Assembly (NCBI GenBank): GCA_022827165.1
Contig: JAJDTN010000229.1
Location: forward strand, 1-5,119
Length of the DNA: 5,119 nucleotides
Direction of reading: 5' to 3'
Origin: Candidatus Latescibacterota bacterium
Lineage (GTDB): Bacteria > Latescibacterota > UBA2968 > UBA8231
Position 1 is the first letter of the stretch. The number at the start of each line of letters is the position of its first letter. Under the pieces are notes generated by a model. The model ran no database searches and was not told the origin of the DNA. It worked only from the letters and a program-made list of their open reading frames with translations. Made by a program: the position numbers and the translations under genes. Below are positions 1-5,119 of the stretch, piece by piece.

Positions 1-109
1 CATGATCGTCAACGGCTTCTGCAAGGAAGTCCTCGCCGAGCTGCCCATGGAGTTCGCCGTGGAAGCCACCAAGCTGCTGGGGATCAGCCTCGAGGGCAGC
101 GTAGGCTGA
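1..109 (+). CDS. sufB: SufB, Fe-S cluster scaffold subunit (C-terminal end only)
   Basis: Only the last 35 residues are present; the gene is cut by the left edge, and base 1 is the third base of the preceding codon. The visible peptide runs [20 protein letters not shown] and finishes with LEGSVG before TGA at 107-109. The [14 protein letters not shown] and LEGSVG blocks match the strongly conserved SufB tail. SufB is the scaffold subunit of the cytoplasmic SufBC2D complex, on which the nascent Fe-S cluster is built. In the family this tail is part of the C-terminal helical region that contacts SufC. The ATG at 2-4 is an internal methionine, not the start. The following gene, sufC, lies 382 bases downstream, whereas all later genes in the cluster are almost contiguous. 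Confidence 0.95.
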   Translation, partial: MIVNGFCKEVLAELPMEFAVEATKLLGISLEGSVG

Positions 110-118
110 GGCGCTGCC

Positions 119-131
119 GTGGGTGCTCCAC
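119..131 (+). other. Small hairpin just after sufB
   Basis: GTGG (119-122) pairs with CCAC (128-131), and a possible G-U pair at 123/127 would close a three-base loop. It begins nine bases after the sufB stop codon. No T-run follows, so it is not an intrinsic terminator. A short stem of this kind could arise by chance in GC-rich DNA. Confidence 0.3.
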
Positions 132-160
132 AGGCGTCTTGGGCCGCCGCTGCCAGACCC

Positions 161-188
161 GGCGCCGTGAGCGCAGCGAACCGGCGCC
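161..188 (+). repeat. 7-bp inverted repeat, REP-like stem
   Basis: GGCGCCG (161-167) pairs perfectly with CGGCGCC (182-188) around a 14-base loop. The loop contains GAGCGCAGCGAA, the kind of motif often seen in dispersed palindromic repeats of high-GC genomes; that resemblance is an impression, not a database match. Confidence 0.4.
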
Positions 189-202
189 AAGCAGATCCCG
201 CA

Positions 203-229
203 GAGGAGGCAGCCGCTGTTCCCCTCCTC
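203..229 (+). repeat. 7-bp inverted repeat (hairpin)
   Basis: GAGGAGG (203-209) pairs perfectly with CCTCCTC (223-229) across a 13-base interval, within which CAG and CTG could add a further short stem. The purine strand looks like a Shine-Dalgarno sequence, but no recognisable gene follows it. Confidence 0.4.
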
Positions 230-302
230 GAAGCCGGGACCGGCGTGAGGCCCTTCGCGGAGTGGCTACCCGCGGCCGAGGCGCGGAGTCCGGGTCTCCG
301 AT

Positions 303-473
303 GGCGTCGGGCGTGGGCCCGCAGGCGCATTACGCCGGCAGACCCACGCACCCAGGTTTGAAGGACCCCGAGACTCGCCGCAGGCGAGGCTCGCAAGAGC
401 TACAGAACGACTGAACACAAAGCACCACTGACCTCAACCGGCGTACCGCGCCGAAGGGCCCACGCCCGACGCC
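303..473 (+). repeat. Long imperfect hairpin (36-base arms), candidate structured RNA or palindromic element
   Basis: Base-by-base pairing of 303-338 with 438-473 gives 31 Watson-Crick pairs in 36 positions without any bulge. It consists of 18 consecutive pairs (303-320 with 456-473; GGCGTCGGGCGTGGGCCC on the 5' side), a 3x3 internal loop (321-323/453-455), five pairs (324-328/448-452), a 2x2 internal loop (329-330/446-447) and eight pairs (331-338/438-445). The apical domain 339-437 is 99 nt long and carries two abutting hairpins. The 3' arm ends five bases before the sufC ribosome binding site. No target-site duplication is evident at its edges. It could be a cis-regulatory RNA or ribozyme-like structure controlling sufC, or an ERIC/MITE-type mobile palindrome. 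The inverted repeat itself is certain; its function is inference. Confidence 0.85.
374..400 (+). other. Two abutting hairpins, the second with a GCAA (GNRA) tetraloop
   Basis: CTCGCC (374-379) pairs with GGCGAG (383-388) around GCA. Immediately next to it, GCTC (389-392) pairs with GAGC (397-400) around GCAA. There is no unpaired base between the stems, so they could stack coaxially. They lie in the apical part of the 303-473 hairpin. The GNRA loop is a common feature of folded RNAs and a possible tertiary-contact element. Confidence 0.5.
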
Positions 474-477
474 CACC

Positions 478-482
478 AGGAG
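478..482 (+). promoter_or_regulatory. Ribosome binding site of sufC
   Basis: AGGAG lies nine bases upstream of the TTG at 492-494 and fixes the sufC start, as there is no in-frame ATG nearby that would preserve the conserved SufC N-terminus. It begins only five bases after the 3' arm of the long hairpin, so folding could alter access by the ribosome. Confidence 0.75.
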
Positions 483-491
483 AACAACCAA

Positions 492-1253
<762 letters not shown>

Positions 1254-1257
1254 GCCG

Positions 1258-2607
1258 ATGAGCGCAGAGGATACCCGCCGCGGCCCCGGGGCCGTCGTCG
1301 ACCGCTACCTGGCCGCCTTCGAGGGCTTCGAGCGTTCCCTGAACGGCGCCGCCGCCGGCCGGCTGCACGCCCGCCGCCGGGCGGCGATCGCCCGCGTCGC
1401 CGACATCGGCCTGCCGACCTCCCGCTACGAGGCCTGGTCGCACACCAACCCGGCGCCCCTGACCCACACCTTCTTCGCCCCGGTGGCCGAGCCCGGACCG
1501 CTGACCGCCGCCGAGGTGCGGCCCCTGCTGGCCGCCGGCGTCGACGGCCCGGTGCTCGTCTTCGTCGACGGCTGCTTCGCCCCGGACCTGTCCCGGGCCG
1601 GCGACCTTCCCGGCGGGGTGCAGGTGCGCTCCCTCGGAGAGCTGGGGCCCGGGGAGTGGGACGGGCTCGACGACCTGGGGGCCCACACCCTCGACCTCGA
1701 CGAGAGCTTCGCCGCCCTCGGCACCGCCTTCGTGCGCGACGGCGCCTTCATCTGCGTGCCGGCGGATACCGCCGTGGAGGCGCCGATCCAGGTCCTGCAC
1801 GCGGCCAGCGGCCAGGGCCTGACGACACCGCGCACCATCGTGGCCACCGGCGCCAACAGCCGGGTCACCCTGATCGAGACCTTCGCCGGCACCGGCGGCG
1901 GCGACGGCCGCCTGGCGGCCCCGGTGACCGAGATCTCCGTCGGCCGCGGCGCCGCCGTCGAGTACGGCCGGGTCCATCTCCACGGCCCGTCGGCCTGCCA
2001 CGCCGGCACCCTCCACGTCAAGGAGGCCGCCGAGGCCCGCTTCACGGCCCACACCCTCTGCCTCAGCGGGCGGGCCGTGCGCGAGGACGTGACCACCCTC
2101 ATCGACGGCGAGGGCATCGACTCGACCCTCAACGGCCTGTTCCTGCCCCGCGGCCGGGAGTTGGTGGACAACTACACCACCATCGAGCACGCCGCCCCGA
2201 ACTGCAGCAGCCACGAGCTCTACAAGGGGATCCTCGGCGGCCGGGCGCAGGGCGTCTTCCGCGGCAAGATCCACGTCCACCAGGCCGCCCAGAAGACCGA
2301 CGCCTTCCAGTCCAACCAGAACCTGCTGCTCTCCGACGACGCCCAGGTGACCTCCAAGCCGCAGCTGGAGATCTACGCCGACGACGTCCGCTGCAGCCAC
2401 GGATCGACGACGGGTCAGCTCGACGCGGGGGCCCTGTTCTACCTGCGCTCCCGCGGCGTGGGACTGGCCGAGGCCCGGCGCGTCCTCACCCGCGCCTTCG
2501 CCGGCGAGCTGGTGGAGCGGGTCACCCACGAGGGGTTGCGGGCCCACGTGGAGGCCCTGGTCTCCCGGCGCGTGGACGAGGTCCTGGCCGAGGAGGAGAC
2601 CCTGTGA
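1258..2607 (+). CDS. sufD: SufD, Fe-S cluster assembly scaffold subunit
   Basis: This 449-residue protein has normal SufD length. The N-terminal helical part contains SRYEAWSHTN (55-64), the typical substrate-free lead-in to the beta-helix core. The C-terminal core shows NCSSHELYKGIL (315-326), GRAQGVFRGKIHV (328-340), QKTDAFQSNQNLLLS (345-359) and QLEIYADDVRCSHGSTTGQL (369-388), with Cys379 and His381 in the conserved RCSHG motif at the SufB-SufD interface where the cluster is thought to form. SufD pairs with SufB, and each binds a SufC. The ATG start is four bases after the sufC stop with no clear Shine-Dalgarno sequence, which points to translational coupling to sufC. The last four bases overlap the sufS start. 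SufD and SufB are homologous, but the gene order and the sufB tail upstream make this assignment secure. Confidence 0.96.
   Translation: MSAEDTRRGPGAVVDRYLAAFEGFERSLNGAAAGRLHARRRAAIARVADIGLPTSRYEAWSHTNPAPLTHTFFAPVAEPGPLTAAEVRPLLAAGVDGPVLVFVDGCFAPDLSRAGDLPGGVQVRSLGELGPGEWDGLDDLGAHTLDLDESFAALGTAFVRDGAFICVPADTAVEAPIQVLHAASGQGLTTPRTIVATGANSRVTLIETFAGTGGGDGRLAAPVTEISVGRGAAVEYGRVHLHGPSACHAGTLHVKEAAEARFTAHTLCLSGRAVREDVTTLIDGEGIDSTLNGLFLPRGRELVDNYTTIEHAAPNCSSHELYKGILGGRAQGVFRGKIHVHQAAQKTDAFQSNQNLLLSDDAQVTSKPQLEIYADDVRCSHGSTTGQLDAGALFYLRSRGVGLAEARRVLTRAFAGELVERVTHEGLRAHVEALVSRRVDEVLAEEETL
2591..2598 (+). promoter_or_regulatory. Ribosome binding site of sufS, inside the end of sufD
   Basis: AGGAGGAG sits in the last codons of sufD. 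Its AGGAGG core (2591-2596) ends seven bases before GTG at 2604, which favours that start over the in-frame GTG at 2622 or ATG at 2625. Neither of those has a comparable site. Confidence 0.7.
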
Positions 2608-3878
2608 CCGCCCCCCAGCCGGTGATGCCCCCGCAAGTGAGCGACGAGGGGGGCCTCGACGTCGACGCGGTCCGGCGGGACTTCCCGATCCTCGGGCGGG
2701 CGGTGCGCGGCCGGGCGCTGGTCTACCTCGACAACGCCGCCACCACCCAGAAGCCGAGGCCGGTGATCGACGCGGTGGAGCGCTACTACGAGGAGGAGAA
2801 CGCCAACATCCACCGCGGCGTCCACTTCCTCAGCCAGCAGGCCACGTTCTCCTACGAGCGCGCCCGCGGCCGGCTGGCCACCTTCGTCAACGCCGCCGAG
2901 AGCGCCGAGGTCGTGTTCTGCCGGGGCACGACGGAGGCCGCCAACCTCGTCGCCCACGGGTACGGCAGGTCCCGGGTGGGCGCGGGCGACGAGATCCTCG
3001 TGACCCACATGGAGCACCACTCCAACATCGTCCCCTGGCAGATGCTCTGCGAGGCCACGGGGGCCCGCCTGAAGGTGGCGCCCGTCACCGACGACGGCGA
3101 GCTCGACCTGGCCGCCTTCGCCGACCGCCTGTCGCCGCGCACCCGCCTCGTGGCCGTGACCCACGCCTCCAATGTCCTCGGCACCGTCAACCCCGTGCGC
3201 CGCATCTGCGACCTGGCCCGCGAGTACGGCGCCGTGGTCTTCGTCGACGGGGCCCAGGGCGCGCCCCACCTGCCGGTGGACGTGCAGGCCCTGGGCTGCG
3301 ACTTCTACGCCCTCTCGGGGCACAAGCTGTTCGCGCCCACGGGGATCGGCATCCTCTACGGCCGCCGCGAGCTGCTCGAGGGCATGGATCCCTACGAGGG
3401 CGGCGGCTCCATGATCCGGTCCGTCTCCTTCGAGGGCACGACCTGGGCCGAGCCGCCGGCCCGCTTCGAGGCCGGTACCCCGAACATCGCCGGCGCCGTG
3501 GGCCTGGCCGCCGCCGTGGACTACCTCAACGGCCTCGGCATGGAGCGCGTCTCCGCGTACGAGGAGGACCTGCTCGCCCACGCTTCGGAACAGCTCGCCG
3601 AGGTCGAGGGCCTGCGCCTCTTCGGCGAGGCCCGGCCCAAGGTCCCGGTCCTCTCCTTCGCCCTCGACGGCGCCCACCCCCACGACATCGGCACCATCCT
3701 CGACGCCGAGGGAGTGGCCGTGCGCACCGGTCACCACTGCGCCCAGCCCCTCATGGCCCGCTTCGGCGTGCCCGCCATGACCCGGGCCTCCCTGGCCTTC
3801 TACAACACCCCCGGCGAGATCGACCTGCTGGTCGAGGCCCTGCGCCAGGTGGATGCGGTGATGGGAGGCGCGTCGTGA
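2604..3878 (+). CDS. sufS: SufS, cysteine desulfurase (PLP-dependent, class V aminotransferase fold)
   Basis: SufS removes sulfur from L-cysteine, yielding alanine and an enzyme-bound persulfide for the SufBCD scaffold. From the GTG at 2604 the protein has 424 residues, slightly above the usual roughly 405-415, with an extra 15-20 residue N-terminal leader. Landmarks are YLDNAATTQKP (41-51), NIHRGVHFLS (69-78), MEHHSN with the PLP-stacking His138, HASNVLG (187-193), VDGAQ with Asp215, SGHK with the PLP-binding Lys241, and RTGHHCAQPL (374-383) with catalytic Cys379. The RxGHHCA form and short catalytic loop mark it as the group II (SufS/CsdA) type rather than IscS. The start codon overlaps the sufD stop in GTGA, with a strong AGGAGG upstream; ATG at 2625 would trim seven residues. 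The stop overlaps the sufU start. Confidence 0.96.
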   Translation: MTAPQPVMPPQVSDEGGLDVDAVRRDFPILGRAVRGRALVYLDNAATTQKPRPVIDAVERYYEEENANIHRGVHFLSQQATFSYERARGRLATFVNAAESAEVVFCRGTTEAANLVAHGYGRSRVGAGDEILVTHMEHHSNIVPWQMLCEATGARLKVAPVTDDGELDLAAFADRLSPRTRLVAVTHASNVLGTVNPVRRICDLAREYGAVVFVDGAQGAPHLPVDVQALGCDFYALSGHKLFAPTGIGILYGRRELLEGMDPYEGGGSMIRSVSFEGTTWAEPPARFEAGTPNIAGAVGLAAAVDYLNGLGMERVSAYEEDLLAHASEQLAEVEGLRLFGEARPKVPVLSFALDGAHPHDIGTILDAEGVAVRTGHHCAQPLMARFGVPAMTRASLAFYNTPGEIDLLVEALRQVDAVMGGAS

Positions 3879-4333
3879 CCGAGCTGCGCGAGCTGTATCA
3901 GCAGGTCATCCTCGACCACAACCGCAGCCCGCGGAACTTCGGCCCCCTGCAGAACGCCAACCGCCGCCAGGAGGGCTACAACCCGCTCTGCGGAGACCAC
4001 CTCCATGTGCATCTCCTCCTCGGCGACGAGGGGGTGATCGAGGAGATCCGCTTCGAAGGCTACGGGTGCGCCATCTCCAAGGCCTCGGCCTCGCTCATGA
4101 CCCAGCAGTTGAAGGGCCGCAGCGTCGAGGAGGCGAAGGCCGCCTTCGCGAGCTTTCTCGAGCTGGTCACGGCGGACGTCTCCGAGCCTGTCGATCCGGT
4201 GAAGGCCGGCAAGCTCGCCGTCTTCGCCGGCGTCCGCGAGTTCCCCATGCGGGTCAAGTGCGCCACCCTGGCCTGGCATGCCATGAAATCCGCCCTCGAC
4301 GGCGACGCCGCCGAGCCGGTCACGACGGAGTGA
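3875..4333 (+). CDS. sufU: SufU, zinc-dependent sulfurtransferase partner of SufS
   Basis: This 152-residue protein is IscU-like but of the SufU type. It has LYQQVILDHNRSPRNFG at the N-terminus, NPLCGD with Cys39 and Asp41, EGYGCAISKASASLM with Cys65, and RVKCATLAW with Cys129. Between the second and third cysteines it has the longer insertion that distinguishes SufU from IscU. In Bacillus relatives, Cys39, Asp41, Cys65 and Cys129 equivalents bind zinc, and the first cysteine position accepts sulfur from SufS by a ligand swap, so SufU works as a sulfur carrier rather than a scaffold. The GTG start overlaps the sufS stop (GTGA) and has GGGAGG at 3863-3868, six bases upstream. No sufE or sufA gene appears in the window, which fits SufU being the SufS partner here. 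Confidence 0.95.
   Translation: MTELRELYQQVILDHNRSPRNFGPLQNANRRQEGYNPLCGDHLHVHLLLGDEGVIEEIRFEGYGCAISKASASLMTQQLKGRSVEEAKAAFASFLELVTADVSEPVDPVKAGKLAVFAGVREFPMRVKCATLAWHAMKSALDGDAAEPVTTE
4327..4330 (+). promoter_or_regulatory. Probable ribosome binding site of the sufT gene
   Basis: GGAG at the end of sufU lies eight bases before the GTG at 4339. The in-frame GTG at 4330 overlaps the sufU stop like the other junctions in this operon, but it lacks a suitably spaced site. The start is therefore probably 4339. Confidence 0.5.
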
Positions 4334-4338
4334 GCAAC

Positions 4339-4689
4339 GTGGAACCGACCGAACCCCAGGAACACCCGCCCGGCAGTGTCGAGGCCAAGGTCGTCGACGT
4401 CCTCAAGACCTGCTACGACCCCGAGATCCCCGTCGACATCTACGAGCTCGGCCTGATCTACGCCGTCGACGTGGAGGAGGAGGAGGAAGGGGGCCGCAAG
4501 GTCCACGTCACCATGACCCTCACCTCGCCGGCCTGCCCGGTGGCCGGCACCCTGCCCGGCGAGGTGCAGCGCAAGGTGCTGGAGGAGGTGCCGGAGGTGG
4601 ACGACTCCCAGGTCGACGTCACCTGGGACCCGCCGTGGAGCATCGACCGCATGTCCGAGGCGGCCAAGCTGCAGCTCGGGATGATGTAG
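4339..4689 (+). CDS. sufT: SufT-like DUF59/MIP18-family Fe-S maturation factor
   Basis: This small protein of 116 residues (119 if translation starts at GTG 4330) is the single-domain DUF59 type. It shows CYDPEIPVDIYELGLIY (25-41), an acidic run EEEEE (46-50), TMTLTSPACPVAG (58-70) with the conserved Cys66, and a C-terminal VTWDPPWSIDRMSEAAKLQL (95-114), the usual DUF59 ending. Relatives in SUF operons (SufT) support maturation of Fe-S proteins, apparently as a carrier or accessory factor, in the cytoplasm. PaaD in phenylacetate oxidation is a paralogous relative, but the SUF context decides against it. It starts five bases after sufU and ends one base before the regulator gene. Confidence 0.9.
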   Translation: MEPTEPQEHPPGSVEAKVVDVLKTCYDPEIPVDIYELGLIYAVDVEEEEEGGRKVHVTMTLTSPACPVAGTLPGEVQRKVLEEVPEVDDSQVDVTWDPPWSIDRMSEAAKLQLGMM

Positions 4690-4690
4690 G

Positions 4691-5119
4691 ATGAAACTGA
4701 GCGCCCAGGAGGAGTACGGACTGCGCTGCCTGCTGCAGGTGGCCCGCCGCCCCCCCGGCCGCAGCGCCACGATCCCGGAGATCGCCGAGGCCGAGGGCCT
4801 GTCGCCCCACAACGCCGCCCGCTACCTCGCCACCCTCCGGCGCAGCGGCCTCGTCGACAGCGAGCGCGGCCAGCACGGCGGCTACAGCCTGGTCCGCCCG
4901 GCCTCGCAGATCGCCGTGGCCGAGGTCGTGGCCGCCCTCGGCGGGCCCCTCTACGACCCTACCTTCTGCGACCACTTCACCGGCGCCGAGGAGAGTTGCT
5001 GCCACACCCCCGTGGACTGCTCGATCCGCGGCCTGTGGATGCGGGTGCAGGAGGCGGTGGACGGCGTCCTGTCGCGCACCAGCCTGCAGGACCTGCTCGA
5101 TGCGGCCCACGGCGTGGAG
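4691..5119 (+). CDS. Rrf2-family (IscR-like) transcriptional regulator, open at the window end
   Basis: 143 residues are visible and no stop codon is reached, so the end is missing, probably by little, since Rrf2 proteins are typically 130-165 residues. It begins with MKLSAQEEYGLRCLLQVA, followed by a winged helix-turn-helix with IPEIAEAEGLS (28-38), LRRSGLVDSERG (49-60) and the wing GGYSLVRP (63-70), all hallmarks of Rrf2. After the linker come Cys93, Cys103, Cys104 and Cys110 before RGLWMRVQEAVDGVL, which aligns with the dimerisation helix of IscR. These cysteines may bind an Fe-S cluster, as in IscR, but the spacing differs from the IscR C-x5-C-x5-C arrangement. It follows sufT by one base, without a clear Shine-Dalgarno sequence, and is likely co-transcribed. 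A role as Fe-S-responsive regulator of this operon is inferred from context. Confidence 0.9.
   Translation, partial: MKLSAQEEYGLRCLLQVARRPPGRSATIPEIAEAEGLSPHNAARYLATLRRSGLVDSERGQHGGYSLVRPASQIAVAEVVAALGGPLYDPTFCDHFTGAEESCCHTPVDCSIRGLWMRVQEAVDGVLSRTSLQDLLDAAHGVE

Larger units (their letters stand above)
155..297 (+). other. Possible upstream RNA domain closed by an 8-bp long-range pairing
   Basis: AGACCCGG at 155-162 is perfectly complementary to CCGGGTCT at 290-297, enclosing about 127 nt that contain further stems (161-188, 203-229, and CGCGG 256-260 with CCGCG 270-274). The closing helix and the 161-188 stem overlap at bases 161-162, so they would compete at that edge. An 8-bp match in GC-rich sequence is only moderately significant. 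Support comes mainly from its position directly before the far stronger 303-473 hairpin. Confidence 0.3.
110..491. other. 382-nt non-coding gap between sufB and sufC, rich in inverted repeats
   Basis: This stretch separates sufB from sufC. Two + strand frames (119-361 and 139-414) stay open, but they give Ala/Arg/Pro-rich products typical of chance translation of GC-rich DNA, and I see no domain in them. What it does contain is paired sequence: a small hairpin at 119-131, a stem at 161-188, a stem at 203-229, an 8-bp long-range pairing of 155-162 with 290-297, and the large imperfect hairpin at 303-473. Bases around 400-437 are clearly poorer in GC than the flanking genes. I see no convincing promoter, no terminator with a T-run and no transposase remnant. 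A structured leader for sufC or a dispersed palindromic repeat are the two readings I consider most likely. Confidence 0.75.

Noticed and set aside
119..361. Open + strand frames in the sufB-sufC gap (119-361 and 139-414) as small genes
   Set aside because: The products are Ala/Arg/Pro-rich without any recognisable domain, the two frames overlap each other, neither has a good ribosome binding site, and the inverted-repeat structure explains the sequence better.
240..437. RNase P RNA, suggested by GGAGTCCGGG near 285-294 and ACAGAA at 402-407
   Set aside because: The conserved GAGGAAAGTCC block and the remaining conserved regions are absent and the helix order does not fit; the matches are too short to count.
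303..473. Integron attC site or intrinsic terminator
   Set aside because: No GTTRRRY core sites are seen at the arm ends and no integrase is present; the hairpin has a 99-nt apical region and no T-run follows, so it is not a normal terminator.
110..491. tmRNA, SRP RNA, group I or II intron, or a tRNA gene in the gap
   Set aside because: No diagnostic sequence was found (no domain V-like hairpin, no tRNA arms, no SRP GGAAG/tetraloop motif), and no interrupted coding sequence would be restored by splicing.
1656..2603. Extension of the sufS frame upstream through sufD as a SufD-SufS-like fusion of about 740 residues
   Set aside because: The upstream part is a highly Arg/Pro/Gly-rich out-of-frame reading of sufD; conserved SufS sequence begins after 2604, where a good ribosome binding site and GTG start occur.
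4339..4689. PaaD of the phenylacetyl-CoA epoxidase cluster
   Set aside because: It belongs to the same DUF59 family, but the single short domain and the position between sufU and an Rrf2 regulator point to SufT.

Overview
The window is a co-oriented SUF iron-sulfur cluster assembly operon on the + strand of a high-GC bacterium. Codon third positions are overwhelmingly G or C, and starts are often GTG or TTG. The order is sufB (last 35 residues only), a 382-nt non-coding gap, sufC, sufD, sufS, sufU, a sufT/DUF59 gene and an Rrf2-family regulator that is still open at the right edge. A SufU-type partner for SufS, the B-C-D-S-U-T order and an attached Rrf2 gene are compatible with several high-GC lineages (an Acidobacteriota-like or neighbouring phylum is my guess). 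The sequence alone does not settle the taxon, and the order differs from the B-D-C-S-U-T order usual in Actinobacteria.

Layout: 1-109 end of sufB; 110-491 intergenic DNA rich in inverted repeats; 492-1253 sufC; 1258-2607 sufD; 2604-3878 sufS; 3875-4333 sufU; about 4339-4689 sufT; 4691-5119 Rrf2 regulator, with no stop reached. From sufC onward every junction is a 4-base overlap or a gap of at most 5 bases, so these genes are very probably one translationally coupled transcript.

Function: SufS takes sulfur from cysteine as a persulfide. SufU, a zinc-dependent sulfurtransferase in its characterised relatives, passes it to the SufBCD scaffold, whose SufC ATPase drives cluster assembly. SufT (DUF59/MIP18 family) is an accessory factor for Fe-S maturation. 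The Rrf2 protein has four cysteines after its winged helix and probably senses cluster status and regulates the operon.

The part the ordinary annotation does not explain is the sufB-sufC gap. It holds a long imperfect hairpin (303-473) whose two 36-base arms align without gaps and pair at 31 of 36 positions, including 18 consecutive Watson-Crick pairs. The arms enclose a 99-nt apical domain with two abutting small hairpins, one with a GCAA tetraloop. The 3' arm ends five bases before the AGGAG ribosome binding site of sufC, which starts with TTG. Shorter sequences in the gap can compete for the same arms, and more stems lie at 119-297. It could be a cis-acting RNA tuning SufC relative to SufB, or a mobile intergenic palindromic element (ERIC- or MITE-like). 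I do not recognise it as a known RNA family.
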